Shown here: positions 1-10,300 of the stretch, in pieces
Layout: the number at the start of each line of letters is the position of its first letter
Position numbering within the stretch: the first letter of the stretch is position 1
Assembly: GCF_020283565.1 (NCBI RefSeq)
Contig: NC_060062.1
Span: 18,696,127-18,760,126 of the forward strand
Direction of reading: 5' to 3'
DNA length: 64,000 bases
Origin: Trifolium pratense
Taxonomy: Eukaryota > Streptophyta > Magnoliopsida > Fabales > Fabaceae
Position numbers and translations under genes: made by a program
The notes under the pieces: model-generated
The model's input: only the letters and a program-made list of their open reading frames with translations
The model's database searches: none
What the model was told of the DNA's origin: nothing

Positions 1-224
1 AAGAAGAGAGAAAAGAGAGAAAAAATATTTATCACTAGGATTAAGATATATTACATTATACTGATACATAGTATCCATATATAAGTAAACATAATGAGCC
101 AATTATATGGGTCAATGACCTATACGGACATCCACTAATAATATTCATTATAAAAACATATTTAGTAACATATTTTCATCCTTATAATGATACGTCTATC
201 TCTATTTTATATTTTTGTCAAGTA

Positions 225-288
225 GTTAAGTGGCTAAAATTTCACCTTAAAGGTGAATAAATGGAGTGTCTGAGTTCAAACTTCAGTT

Positions 289-374
<86 letters not shown>
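225..374 (-). repeat. SINE-like fragment with (TA)42 tract
   Basis: Positions 225-290 match, in reverse orientation, the tRNA-derived repeat seen elsewhere in the window (for example 26436-26556). They carry the 'gtcaagtagttaagtggctaaaa' type 3' end split by the 'caccttaaaggtg' palindrome and a B-box-like 'gagttcaaac'. An 84-bp pure (TA) tract at 291-374 follows, at the place where other copies carry a short 'tatataat'. The tract is a microsatellite, not coding. Confidence 0.6.
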
Positions 375-375
<1 letters not shown>

Positions 376-899
376 TTCTATTACTAATATATTAAAATTG
401 ATTACAACCGAAGTTACTAATTTATTCTTATTACTTATGTTGCAAGTTTTATATCCTTCATTGAAATTTCACTAAAGAAAATATATATAGAAAGATGATA
501 TCTTAAAAATAGAAACAAAACTGATTATAGATAGGAACAAAACAGAACTATCTATTCATAAAAATAGGGAAAAAAAAGAATAAATTTTTTTTATAGAAAG
601 TTTAGTCAATAAAAGAAATTATAGAAATAATAAAAATACTCTATAAAAAAAACAAACAATTTTTTTTTATAAACGAAAAATAAACAATATTATTACAAAG
701 TTTACTACTAACCATTAATAATAATATAATAAAGTTAATTAGTATCAAACTTATTAAATTACCCTAAATATTTGATGACCTCTCGTCACACCTATTAATC
801 CATGCTTATTTGAGGGACATTAGACTCTTTTTAAATAGTTTTGTTATGAATAAACAAGAGAAATCAGCCCGGATTTGAGATTACTTGGATTACAAGAAA
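375..899. other. AT-rich intergenic DNA
   Basis: Very AT-rich sequence with homopolymer runs. I see no gene, terminal repeat or recognisable element. Confidence 0.5.
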
Positions 900-1970
900 A
901 ACAGGAAATTATTCAGAAAAATATGGTTTTGCACTACGTTGGGGGCGTGGGACCATCACGCACAGCGTAGTGGTCTGTGTAAGAAAGAAGAGTTTCCCCT
1001 ACTTTAACTACGCGCGGCGTGATGGCTATCACGCGCGGCTTAATACCCTTCCTGAAGATGGAGTTGTCTCTGACTTAGTCACGCGCGGCGTGAGATCTAT
1101 CACGCGCGGCGTGAAGGAGAAATTTGTACTACGCCGGTAGCGTGAGTCATTTGACACGCGGCGTAATACCTGTATTGAAGATCTTCTCCTCTCTGACTTG
1201 ACCATGCACAGCGTGATGGGCAATTACGCGCAGCGTAGTGTTAACTTCAGCAACCACGCGCAGCGTGGTAGATTTGGCGCGCGGCGTGGTTGCGATCTGT
1301 ATTTAAAGAAACTTCATTTTCTTGAAAAGGGTTCGAAACTTTGGAGTTGAAACCTGATTTTAAGAGTTCTTGTGCATCAATTGGAGTGAGATCCTGCGTT
1401 CTAGTGGCTAGATTCAAGAAGTTCAACAACATGTGGAGTTGGAGCTTGGATCCTTGCTTGTCACCATGAGGAACTAAATCCTCATAGAGGTTGGATCTAG
1501 AATATGAACTAAACTAATGTAATCTTATGTAATTCCTCATATTTGTAATGAATCTCTCTTGTATAAGTGTTATTCAATGAATTTCAGTTCTTAATGCTTT
1601 ACAATTTCTGATCAACTTTGCAATGATTTTAGATTTTGATTATGTATGAGAATATGAGTTAAAATCCGACATGAATTCATTGAGCACTTGAGTGTTTCCG
1701 GTCGAGAGATTGAAACATAGAGTGTAACATAAGATCAACGCACTTTTAATTACTCCGTTACCGGTAGCTTCCATCCAAGAGATTGGAGAAGTATCATTAA
1801 AGGATAGGGTGAATTTATCAAGAGATTTGAGATTCATCATATTGTTGATCTAGTTGTGACACTTGAGTGGTTCATTACGATATGATTGATTGCATGTGAT
1901 TGCTATAGTTTATGGAGTTTCGACGATCCAACCTCACTCTTTTATCACTGATTACTCAAACCGTTTTCTT
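900..1970 (+). mobile_element. LTR-retrotransposon relic (Tat/Ogre-like LTR)
   Basis: Between about 940 and 1290 there are roughly ten imperfect copies of a GC-rich palindromic word of the form CACGCGCGGCGTG, spaced 20-70 bp apart in an otherwise AT-rich window. From about 1460 the sequence has the 'accatgaggaactaaatcc' and 'tgtaatgaatctctcttg' style of legume Ty3-gypsy (Tat lineage) LTRs. No polyprotein, primer-binding site or second LTR is visible, so this is a fragment. Lineage is from recall of family style; strand is inferred. Confidence 0.45.
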
Positions 1971-1983
1971 ACCAAACAATTAC

Positions 1984-2410
1984 TCAAACAAACCCCCAAA
2001 CATGTGTTTTAAGTTTACTATGTTTATAGACACAATCATCTTGATTGAACACCACAATCTTTGTGGATCGATATCTTTTTATTACTAATTGACGACATTT
2101 GTACACTTGCAAATAGTCAATCAATATTCCTAATAAATTTTTTAATTTTTGATTAAAAAATATCCACATGACCATTATTTGTAACTGAAACATAAAAAAT
2201 TAAATAAATAAGTTTACAAGAAATAATTAACACAATAATTTCACTTATATTTTAACAATAGCATATAACAAATTTTGAAATATTTAATTTTAAATAAATT
2301 TTATACATTAATATAGTGACAAACTCAAATATCGCTTCCTTACCAAAAAAAAACTCAAATATCACATAAAAGTCAATGAACTCGTGCATTCGCACGGGTC
2401 TTTAAACTAG
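1984..2410 (+). mobile_element. Helitron 3' end
   Basis: A short hairpin (cgtgc-attc-gcacg, 2382-2396) is followed 11 bp later by CTAG (2407-2410) and then T. This is the plant Helitron 3' signature (hairpin plus CTRR, inserted before T). The 5' end (TC) cannot be placed, so the left border given is nominal. Confidence 0.5.
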
Positions 2411-2550
2411 TTTACCTTTAAAAAAATTAAATAAACTTTTTTTATGTCATTTCATATTTATATCAACCATGTGATATTTTTATATCAAACAAATAAAAAT
2501 GAACTATTATATATAAATCCGAACTAGGTGACTTAAAATAATAACCTACT

Positions 2551-2765
2551 TAGGGCTCGTTTGGCTCAATTTTTTTTAGACCTTATGCAAACAGTTTATG
2601 CAATTTTTATATATTATTATAAGTTTGTTAAAGTAATTTATGATAAAATAGCTTATAAAATTATAATTTTCACTAGTATGAATTTATAAAATAACACGAA
2701 ACTTAATTTATATTCCATAAACTATTTGCATAAACTTTAAAAAAAGTCGGGTCAAACGAGCCTTT
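2551..2765. mobile_element. TIR MITE (gggctcgtttgg family)
   Basis: The left end 'gggctcgtttggctcaa' and right end 'gggtcaaacgagcc' form inverted repeats continuing into 'atgcaaacagtttatgca' / 'actatttgcataaact'. It is about 210 bp, non-coding and AT-rich, and lies about 240 bp upstream of the Bowman-Birk gene, so it may form part of its promoter region. A target duplication is not clear. Confidence 0.65.
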
Positions 2766-2925
2766 ACTACCAAGCCGTACCGCCACTAGTGGGACTGGGA
2801 CAAGAGGATCACGCTAAAAGAAATAAACTATGGGACACGAGGATCACGCGCAGATTCTCATTTGTTCATCTCGAAAAAAAAATAATAGAAAAAAGAAAGA
2901 AAAGGACACATATACCCCTGTTTGC

Positions 2926-2936
2926 CCTCTATAACA
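2926..2936 (+). promoter_or_regulatory. TATA-like box of the Bowman-Birk gene
   Basis: 'cctctataaca' lies about 78 bp before the preferred ATG at 3009, a plausible spacing for a plant core promoter with a short leader. It is inferred from position and composition only. Confidence 0.4.
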
Positions 2937-3008
2937 TGAAGCTACATCCCAATTCACAAGGCAAAGAAAGATACATAAAAAAGAGAGCAAGTGAGAAAGA
3001 GAGCAAAA

Positions 3009-3338
3009 ATGGAGTTGAACAAGAAAGCAATAATGAAATTAGCTTTGTTGCTTTTCCTCTTAGGCTTCACCGCAACTGTCGAAGCTCGTTTCGACCGAGC
3101 ATCATTCATAACTCAGGTGCTCTCCAATGGTGATACCACTTACGATCTCAAATCGACAACCGCAGCTTGCTGTAATAACTGCCCTTGCACAAAATCAATC
3201 CCTCCTCAGTGTCAATGCACTGATATTGGAAAAACATGTCACTCAGCTTGCAAAACTTGCATCTGCACAAGATCTTTTCCTCCACAGTGTCGTTGTCTTG
3301 ATGTAAATGACTTCTGCTATGATAAATGTGGCTACTGA
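3009..3338 (+). CDS. Bowman-Birk type serine protease inhibitor
   Basis: A single-exon 109-aa preproprotein. I chose the ATG at 3009 rather than 2991 because it gives a conventional signal peptide (residues 1 to about 26, hydrophobic LALLLFLLGF, ending VEA). The mature part has 14 cysteines in the double-headed Bowman-Birk pattern. The first inhibitory loop is CTKSIPPQC (P1 Lys) and the second CTRSFPPQC (P1 Arg), so both heads are predicted to target trypsin-like enzymes. Many legume inhibitors carry a Leu, Phe or Ala in the second loop instead. The protein is probably secreted or vacuolar and acts in defence or seed protection. The gene looks intact and ends CGY-stop. Confidence 0.93.
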   Translation: MELNKKAIMKLALLLFLLGFTATVEARFDRASFITQVLSNGDTTYDLKSTTAACCNNCPCTKSIPPQCQCTDIGKTCHSACKTCICTRSFPPQCRCLDVNDFCYDKCGY

Positions 3339-3911
3339 TCCAAAGGTGGATTTCATCAAGTTTCAGTAACTAAGTAATTCATATGCATGTGATGAGACAA
3401 AGTCCTTTAGGCTTTGTTTTTTTGTGTATGGAAATTATGAATAAATTATGGAATAAAGTTACTGCTTGATTTTACAGTTTGTTTTTTACAAACTGTAGGG
3501 TCAAAGTGTTTGTTTTACTAACCTTCTCATTTTATTCTGGGCGGTTTATTAGATTTTTTGTGGTCTAAAGGCCAACTTGCAATTTGAGGTCTAATTTAAT
3601 AAGTAGTATAAAAATTTGAATTTTGATAAAATATTAAAAAAATATATTTATTATATCTAAATAGTTGTACGAAATAATTCCTACGAGCATTTTTTATTTA
3701 ATATGTTATATTATATTTTTATTCTTATCAATACATAAAATGGCTAGATAATTCAAATTTTTTGTGGCATTTATGTTCTCAAGTAATTTTTTAATTTGTT
3801 ATAAACTTATAATAGTCTCTATTTTGAAAATCTTGTATACATTAATAAGTATCATAAATGGAGATTTTACGGATGAAAACACATAAATCTGTTTGATAAA
3901 ACATATTTTTC
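3339..3911. other. 3' flank of the inhibitor gene and intergenic DNA
   Basis: It contains the likely 3' UTR ('gaataaattatggaataaag' near 3440 could supply polyadenylation signals), then AT-rich DNA with no gene or repeat that I can define. Confidence 0.4.
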
Positions 3912-4203
3912 TTGGGGGTGTATATTTGATTGAGATTTTAAAAGGCTATTTTGACAGAAAAAGTTATAAGATCGATTTTGTAAGATTTTATTGACTTTGT
4001 GAGATTTTAAAAAACTTTTTTAATTAGGATTCTTAACAAAAGATTCTAACAAAGATTTTTAAGATTTCACGGTACTTTATGAATTTTTAAGATTTCGAAA
4101 AGATTAATGAATTTCAAAAAATAAAAAATAAAGAAGTTACAAAAGTGAATTTTTTCATATCCTTCACGTCAATTTTGTTCCTTTTCTTTGGATTTCTTCT
4201 TTG

Positions 4204-4206
<3 letters not shown>

Positions 4207-4257
<51 letters not shown>
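4207..4257. repeat. (TTA)n microsatellite
   Basis: About 17 uninterrupted TTA/ATT units. The long Ile-rich reading on the minus strand is an artefact of this repeat. Confidence 0.95.
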
Positions 4258-4259
<2 letters not shown>

Positions 4260-4561
4260 TTCTCTTTCTGATTGTTGCCATGGAAACAAAGTGAGGTTGA
4301 AGAACAATAGATTTGAAAACATGGTTTTCTTTCTCCCAAATTCCATCAATGAATCTGATTAAAATGATCATTGCAGTAATATTTAGTCCACAGTGAATAA
4401 AGGAAGAGTAAAAAATCCATCTATTTTAAGGTTTAAAGAATTATTTGTATCCCTAAGTTGAATCCCTGACTGAGGTTGAAATTGAACCGTAATTTTTTTT
4501 TTGTGGTGGTGAAAAAAGCATAACGAAAAAAATTATATCCATTTTTTAATCAATAACCATC

Positions 4562-4650
4562 ACTAGGTTTGGTCTAGTGGTGAGGGGTTTGAATAGTATG
4601 CTAGAACTTCTGGATTCGATCCTCAGCTCCGTTGTAAACCAAAAAAAAAA
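4562..4650 (+). repeat. tRNA-derived SINE-like fragment
   Basis: A-box-like 'tggtctagtggtgagg' is followed about 45 bp later by B-box-like 'ggattcgatcc' and then an A-rich end (4639-4650). The layout fits a tRNA-derived SINE, not a tRNA gene, because no cloverleaf stem closes. A similar piece lies near 42205-42280. Confidence 0.5.
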
Positions 4651-5093
4651 AATCTGTGCTTTTAGTTTTACCGGAGAAAAAGAGAGGGAAAGAGATGGAG
4701 AGGGAGAGAGAAAGGGGAGAGGAGGGGGAGAGAGAGGGGGGAATGATAAACATGATGATGATAGTTAATGAAGAATGCATAACAAAAAAAAAAAGTTTTA
4801 TGGAGAAATATCATGAATTTTGGCGAGATTGTTGACCGAGTATGTTCTTTGTATTTTCAACTAAAAAATCTCACAAAATCAATTCATTGAAAAAATCCAT
4901 TAAAATATATAGATTTTTTAATACCACGAGATTGTTTTATCATATTAAAGTCTTGATTGAATACCACAAGATTGTTTTATCATAAAAAAGTATTTTAAAA
5001 TCCTTTGAAATCTTAATTCAATATACCCCAATTTTTCATCTCCCAATATTTTTAATTTGCCAAATAGTATATTAACAATTTATATAAGGGAAA

Positions 5094-5248
5094 TGCTAAC
5101 AAATGCCTTCAAGACACTCTTTAAGCATTCCATTTAAATAAATTATTTATTCTAAAAGTTAAAACTCTTAATTTTCAATGCATTAATTTTACACTTTTTT
5201 ATAAAAACTTACTATTTAAGTTGCTTAAAGAGTGTCGAGACACTCAAA
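5094..5248. mobile_element. short hairpin MITE-like element
   Basis: 'agacactctttaagcattcc' near 5112 is repeated in inverted form as 'ttgcttaaagagtgtcgaga' near 5220, flanking about 90 bp of AT-rich DNA. It is a small fold-back element of unknown family. Confidence 0.45.
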
Positions 5249-5288
5249 CTCGATTCTTTGTATATAATTGAATATTGTTATTTTTTTT

Positions 5289-5848
5289 AGCGAAATGTCA
5301 AATACACCCATAAAATTTCAGAATTCGTTAAATACCTCATTGGAATTTAAAAATTGTCAAATACAACCATGAATTTTTAAGACATCTCCCTACTTCGTTT
5401 ACTCCGTCTATTATAATAACGTGACTGTTAACTGCATATGTGGCACCTGTAAGCTTAGTGCCACCTCACTCTCTCTAACTCTCTCATCACCCTCTCTTTT
5501 CCCCTCTTTGTGCTTCTCTCTCCCTCTTTCATACACCCCCCCCCCCCCCCTTTTCCTCTTTTTCTTTTTATGCAAATTAAGTTTTAGTCAATTAGTCTAT
5601 TGATTTCGTAAATTTTAGTCAATTATCCTCTTTTGAGTGCATCCTGATCAATTACCCTCTATAACGTGACGTCGCGTTGACAAGTGCTACATATGCAGTT
5701 AACTGACACATCATCATAATAGATAGAGCAAACATATCATGAAGTATTTGATAAACGTTTTATAAATTTATGGTATATTTGACAATTTTCAAATTTCAAG
5801 AAATATTTGCCGAATTCTAAAATTTCATGAGTATTTGACATTTCACTC
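5289..5848. mobile_element. 560-bp element with long terminal inverted repeats
   Basis: The outer ~180 bp on each side are inverted copies: 'gaaatgtcaaatacaccca' at the left, 'atgagtatttgacatttcac' at the right. Inner blocks such as 'taactgcatatgtggcac' pair with 'tgctacatatgcagttaac'. The centre is CT-rich with a run of 15 C (5536-5550). Flanking 'tatttttttt' on both sides could be a 9-10 bp duplication as in Mutator-like elements, but homopolymers make this weak. Confidence 0.6.
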
Positions 5849-6045
5849 TATTTTTTTTTTTCTCTCTCTTTTAAATAGCTACGAGGTAGTACCATTTTAA
5901 ACTTAAGTAAAAAAAAAGTAGAATTTTAAAGTGTCGTAGTTCGAACTTGACGTTTTATGACAGATCTCTCTTTCTCGTCTGTTACCCGCCTTTACGAAGA
6001 GCAGACTTAGAAACCGTTACTATTTAAACCCAATTCCAAAGCACA

Positions 6046-6240
6046 ATGCTTCTTACTTCCATTGTTTCCACTTCAAGCTCTCAGAACTTTCCCGTTAACT
6101 TTCATTTCAGCGAAACGGTGAATTTTCTTGCGTCTCTCTTCTCATCGCAACCGCATCAAAACCCTAACTCCGTCGATCGTCACTCTCATTCGGTTGCTGA
6201 AATTGCAAATCCCTTCCATCTCCACAAGCTCTACAGCATA
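6046..6240 (+). other. probable 5' UTR exon of the downstream At4g18490-like gene
   Basis: This CT/AC-rich, less AT-biased stretch lies 1.15 kb upstream of the first coding exon, which itself begins after a plausible acceptor (…gtgtgaatcag, 7371). The intervening 1.1 kb is T-rich and intron-like. A leader intron is common in plant genes. Exact borders are inferred. Confidence 0.4.
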
Positions 6241-7392
6241 CGGTATCCGATTCCACTGTTTTTCTTGTATCTGTAATTCACGCATTTCATTTTTGTTCTG
6301 AATCTGAACATATCTCTTTGCGAATCTCAATACTTCGTGTATGTGCTTTGTGTTACTGCGTTTCATTTGCTATATCGATTTAGTTCAATTTTCTATCTAT
6401 GGAGTTGAATTAATGCCAATATCTGCAATAATTATACATGCATATGTGCTTGATTTACGATCAGTTTCTGTTTATTTTTTAACGAACTATGCAATTGTGC
6501 GATTTGCTTCACTATTAAGTTTTTCTCACTGTACCTGTCCTATTAATTGTTGATGCGAATCAATTCGGTTGCAATCGTACTTCTGAATCTGAATTTTTCG
6601 TGGATTGTCACCGATGATACTTTGTGTGACATCTTATTATGATTTTTCTGTAAGATGTATCTCTGATTTATATTCAACATTTGACAGTAGAAGACAATGT
6701 GTTTCAATTTTTTATTTATAGTAATACATGATTAGGTTAGATTTTCTTGCTACTATTATTCTAGTAGTTATATAGTTTATACTTTGCTTTCTGGCATGAC
6801 TATGAGACTTTGAAGTATGTAAACAACATTTTAGAACTTTTCCTTTAACTTGTTAACTTGCATTTGTTATATCTTATTGGTTGAATTGCAATTTATTATT
6901 TATAGATGAACACGTTTCTGACTTAGGCAGATTGACCGAAAGAGTGGCCTACAACATTCAGTGATAGTTCATATGCAAACTTCACCGATTATACTTTGGT
7001 TTAAGCCTTCTTATGTTGGAAATATGATCAATAGGATATTGTATATTATAATTCTCCCTGTGTTGATAGCGTATTGTATATTATAATCCTCAATATTCTA
7101 TTATTCAAATTAGTTATTATCGTTTCATATTATCTTGTTGTATTTTAGTAGATATTTGACACAACATTTAATCGTTAGAGTGACTCAGTGACTTGTCTCA
7201 TTGTTTGACATTTGTACCTGCATGTTTTTACTTTTCATTTTGTAACATCTTTAATTCTTAATGATCAGTATTGTTTTTGTTGATGGCTTGGTTTATAGGT
7301 AGAAACTTCTATTCCCTATTTTTTATTTGGAATATTACAGCTTTATCATACCTGACTGATGTGTGAATCAGGAAAATTTTCAACCTGAAGGA

Positions 7393-10300
7393 ATGGCAGA
7401 ACAGAAGAAGGAATCCCCGCCTAAAGATTCCAAGAAGAAAAATTCAGTGCTAGGTTTTTCTCTATATTGAATTTTACTTATTTTTTTATGTAGTGAGCAT
7501 CACTTGTAGATTCTTCCATTTTTCCTTTAACTTGACAATGTTTGTAACGATTTTTTTCTTCTTACATTCCTATAGGGCTATTATCTAATATGCGGTTTCT
7601 TTATCCTAAGGGTTGACGTGATATTCTTAGATATCTCTCAACTTCTTGTAAATTAGTGAGATTGCATTCTCATCTACACTGTGGAAAAAGTAAACACACA
7701 CACAGTGTTTCATTTGTCGGAGGTTGTTCTTAAACAACATCGACGTCACATAAGTATTACTTTTACTTTTCATTTGGTTTTTTATTTATATTTTTTAATT
7801 CAAGCAGATGATGATTTCGGGAAGGAATTTCTTGGCTCCTGGAAATCCATGTCAATGGCAGATGATGATGGCATGGATTTTAGCTTTGACACTGTTTCTA
7901 AAAGCAAGAAAAAGACATTCGACTTTGACAAAATGTAAGCATCCCTAAATTAGTTTCAATTATTTAAAGTCAAATATGGGTAGCAAGGACTCAGTTATCG
8001 GTTTCATTCTGAAACCTTCTCTGTTTTAAACTGTTTTAGGTAGACAGAGTCCATGGTCAGTATTGCAGATGAATTAAGTGTGCAATAATTTGATTTTTAT
8101 GCAGATTTATAGTGATTATGATTGTTTATGTAAAAGAACATTTCTTTTAAGGAATAGATTATCTGGATATACATATATGCTTATACAATGTATTTGCGAG
8201 TTTGTAGTTCCTTAACAGTTGTTACAAATGATCTTTGGTAGGGACATGAATTTCGATCTGGATACCGACTTTGGCAAAATGTCATCATTTAAGGTGGACA
8301 TGTCAGACCTTGATTTTACATCCCCACCAAAAAAGTCTTCCAAGTCTACAGATAAAAAGGGAGAAGCTTCTAGTGCAAAAGCAGGGAAACAAGATGGGTT
8401 TAACTTCAACTTTGATTTTAACGAGTAAGTGAGGATAATTATTCAAGGCAACCTAACACACATATATGTTACTTTTATTGGTGTAGGTTAGATAGCTTCA
8501 ATTTGAGTGATTAAAGGTATACACATATTCTCATATTATCTTGCCTTTTATTGGTGTAGGTTAGATAGCTTCAATCTTGATTCAAACATACTAAAAGTAG
8601 ATACTAGTAATGATGAGAGTAACCTGAGAAAGAAAGGAATTACTGCAGAAGGAACTGATAGTGAAGGTGCTAAGAAGCCTAAAATCAACAATGATGATGT
8701 TGAAGGTGTTCGTGCATCTAATGATAACATCACTACGAAACTTCGAGCACCAGAGAGACTGGAAACTTTGGACACCGAGACTTCAGTTGATAACATAGGG
8801 AATCTAGTTTCTAGACAGAATGTTTCTGTTTCCAAATTTCCTTCCTCTGAGAACCTTGACATGGCAATTAAGAATCATACTTCTGATGTAAGTAAAATAA
8901 CAAGTATGAAAGAAATGGATCAAGAAAAAGACTTATCTGAGGAGACAAAGTCAACAGAATCGAAATCTGAGCAGGTTATTGACAAGTTACCTTCCCAGTC
9001 TGTGGGTCAAAGTGATTCAGAGCAAGACACTTTCTCAGAACAACATATGAAGGTTTCTTTATCTGGAACAAGAGTAATTAATGTTGCAGCTGATAAACAA
9101 GAGGTTAATGATAAGGCAACATTTGTAGATACCGATGTTGTAGACTTACAATTAGAGCATTCATCCCCACCTCTTACCACTGAATCAGATGGCATTGTTA
9201 GAGAAGCAATTATTCTAGGTAGCAGTGCTGAAGAAGTTACTAGTGACCCTCAACCAGAAAAGAGATATACAAGTCACAAAAATATTACAAATATTGATGC
9301 CTTGAAGAAGAATTCACATGACAATAGCATAAGAGAAAATAAAAGAACAGCTTTGGAGTGTCATGTGGCTACAGCAATCAGGTAGAACTGTTACTGTCCT
9401 TTTTATAATCACATCTTTGTAAGTTTTTTTTTTTTTTTTATTAGCTGAGTTGCTGAAACTCCTATTCTACAAGTTAGCGAGCACATAATTGTTATGTTTT
9501 TTACAAGTATTGTACTGTTCTTCACAACTTTCACTCATTTAATGCAGTAACCCCATAGTTGATAAAATAACGCTGGTGAAAGATAAAGAACTCCAAGTTA
9601 AGAAGTCAAATATATTCACCATGCCAGAGAACAAAAGATCTTTAAAGAATCCTTCATCAACAGCTGGGACAAAGAGTGTTGTCTCCTTTGACTGTAAAAA
9701 AAATGCTGACGTACACCTGAAATCCATAACCCAAGAAAGGTGTGTTATGCTTACCTCAACAAATGTATTTACTGGGCTCTCAATTGTAGAATGTTTTATA
9801 TGTATGCATTCCTCAACAGGAACAGCTTCAAATCCAATGAGACAAAATTTGGAACCAAAATGGTAACCGACTCACTCCCAGGCTCTAGCAAAGTAACAAG
9901 GGATGCACTGGCATTGCATGATAGGAAAGATGATCTTAAAAGTTGTAATACCAGGTAATATATATATGTTCTTGGATTTCTGTTATACGAGAAATTTCTT
10001 ATTTTATAAACACTATTTTTGCAACCGCAAAGATATCAGTTAGGTTGTTACTTCCCAAGTAATGAATGTGACTGTTACTTCCGATCATGATCAGGGAGGG
10101 CATTGTTTTTGATGTTACACCAAGTGCAGGCAAGTTGGCTGGAAACATGAAATCATTTCATGAAGATGTAAATAAAAGAAAGGCCACGTTTCTAGAAACT
10201 GGCATGTCAGCAAAAAATGTTAATATTTTGAGGTAAGGCTGCTGCTGTTGAGCGCCGAATTTTGTTATGCAAGTTGGTGTCAAAACTAAAAATCATACCG

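Larger units (their letters stand above)
3912..5031. mobile_element. 1.1 kb TIR element, non-autonomous
   Basis: The left end 'ttgggggtgtatatttgatt' pairs with the inverted right end 'ttggggtatattgaattaag'. The similarity continues into repeated 'agattttaaaa' motifs on both sides. The short word 'tttttc' flanks both ends and may be a target duplication, but it is low complexity. Inside are a (TTA)n microsatellite, a SINE-like fragment and a GA-rich tract; there is no coding potential. The superfamily is not assigned. Confidence 0.55.

Noticed and set aside
266..475. Open frames rich in Tyr-Ile (also at 39424-39624, 45566-45835 and 46934-47119)
   Set aside because: They are translations of (TA)n microsatellites, with no gene structure.
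2789..3133. Overlapping 114-codon frame at the Bowman-Birk gene
   Set aside because: It is out of frame with the 14-Cys inhibitor and has no signal peptide or family features.
8507..8559. Start of the long frame 8507-9385 as a separate gene beginning at its own Met
   Set aside because: 8507-8559 lies in the intron; exon 4 begins at 8560 in phase with the upstream exons.
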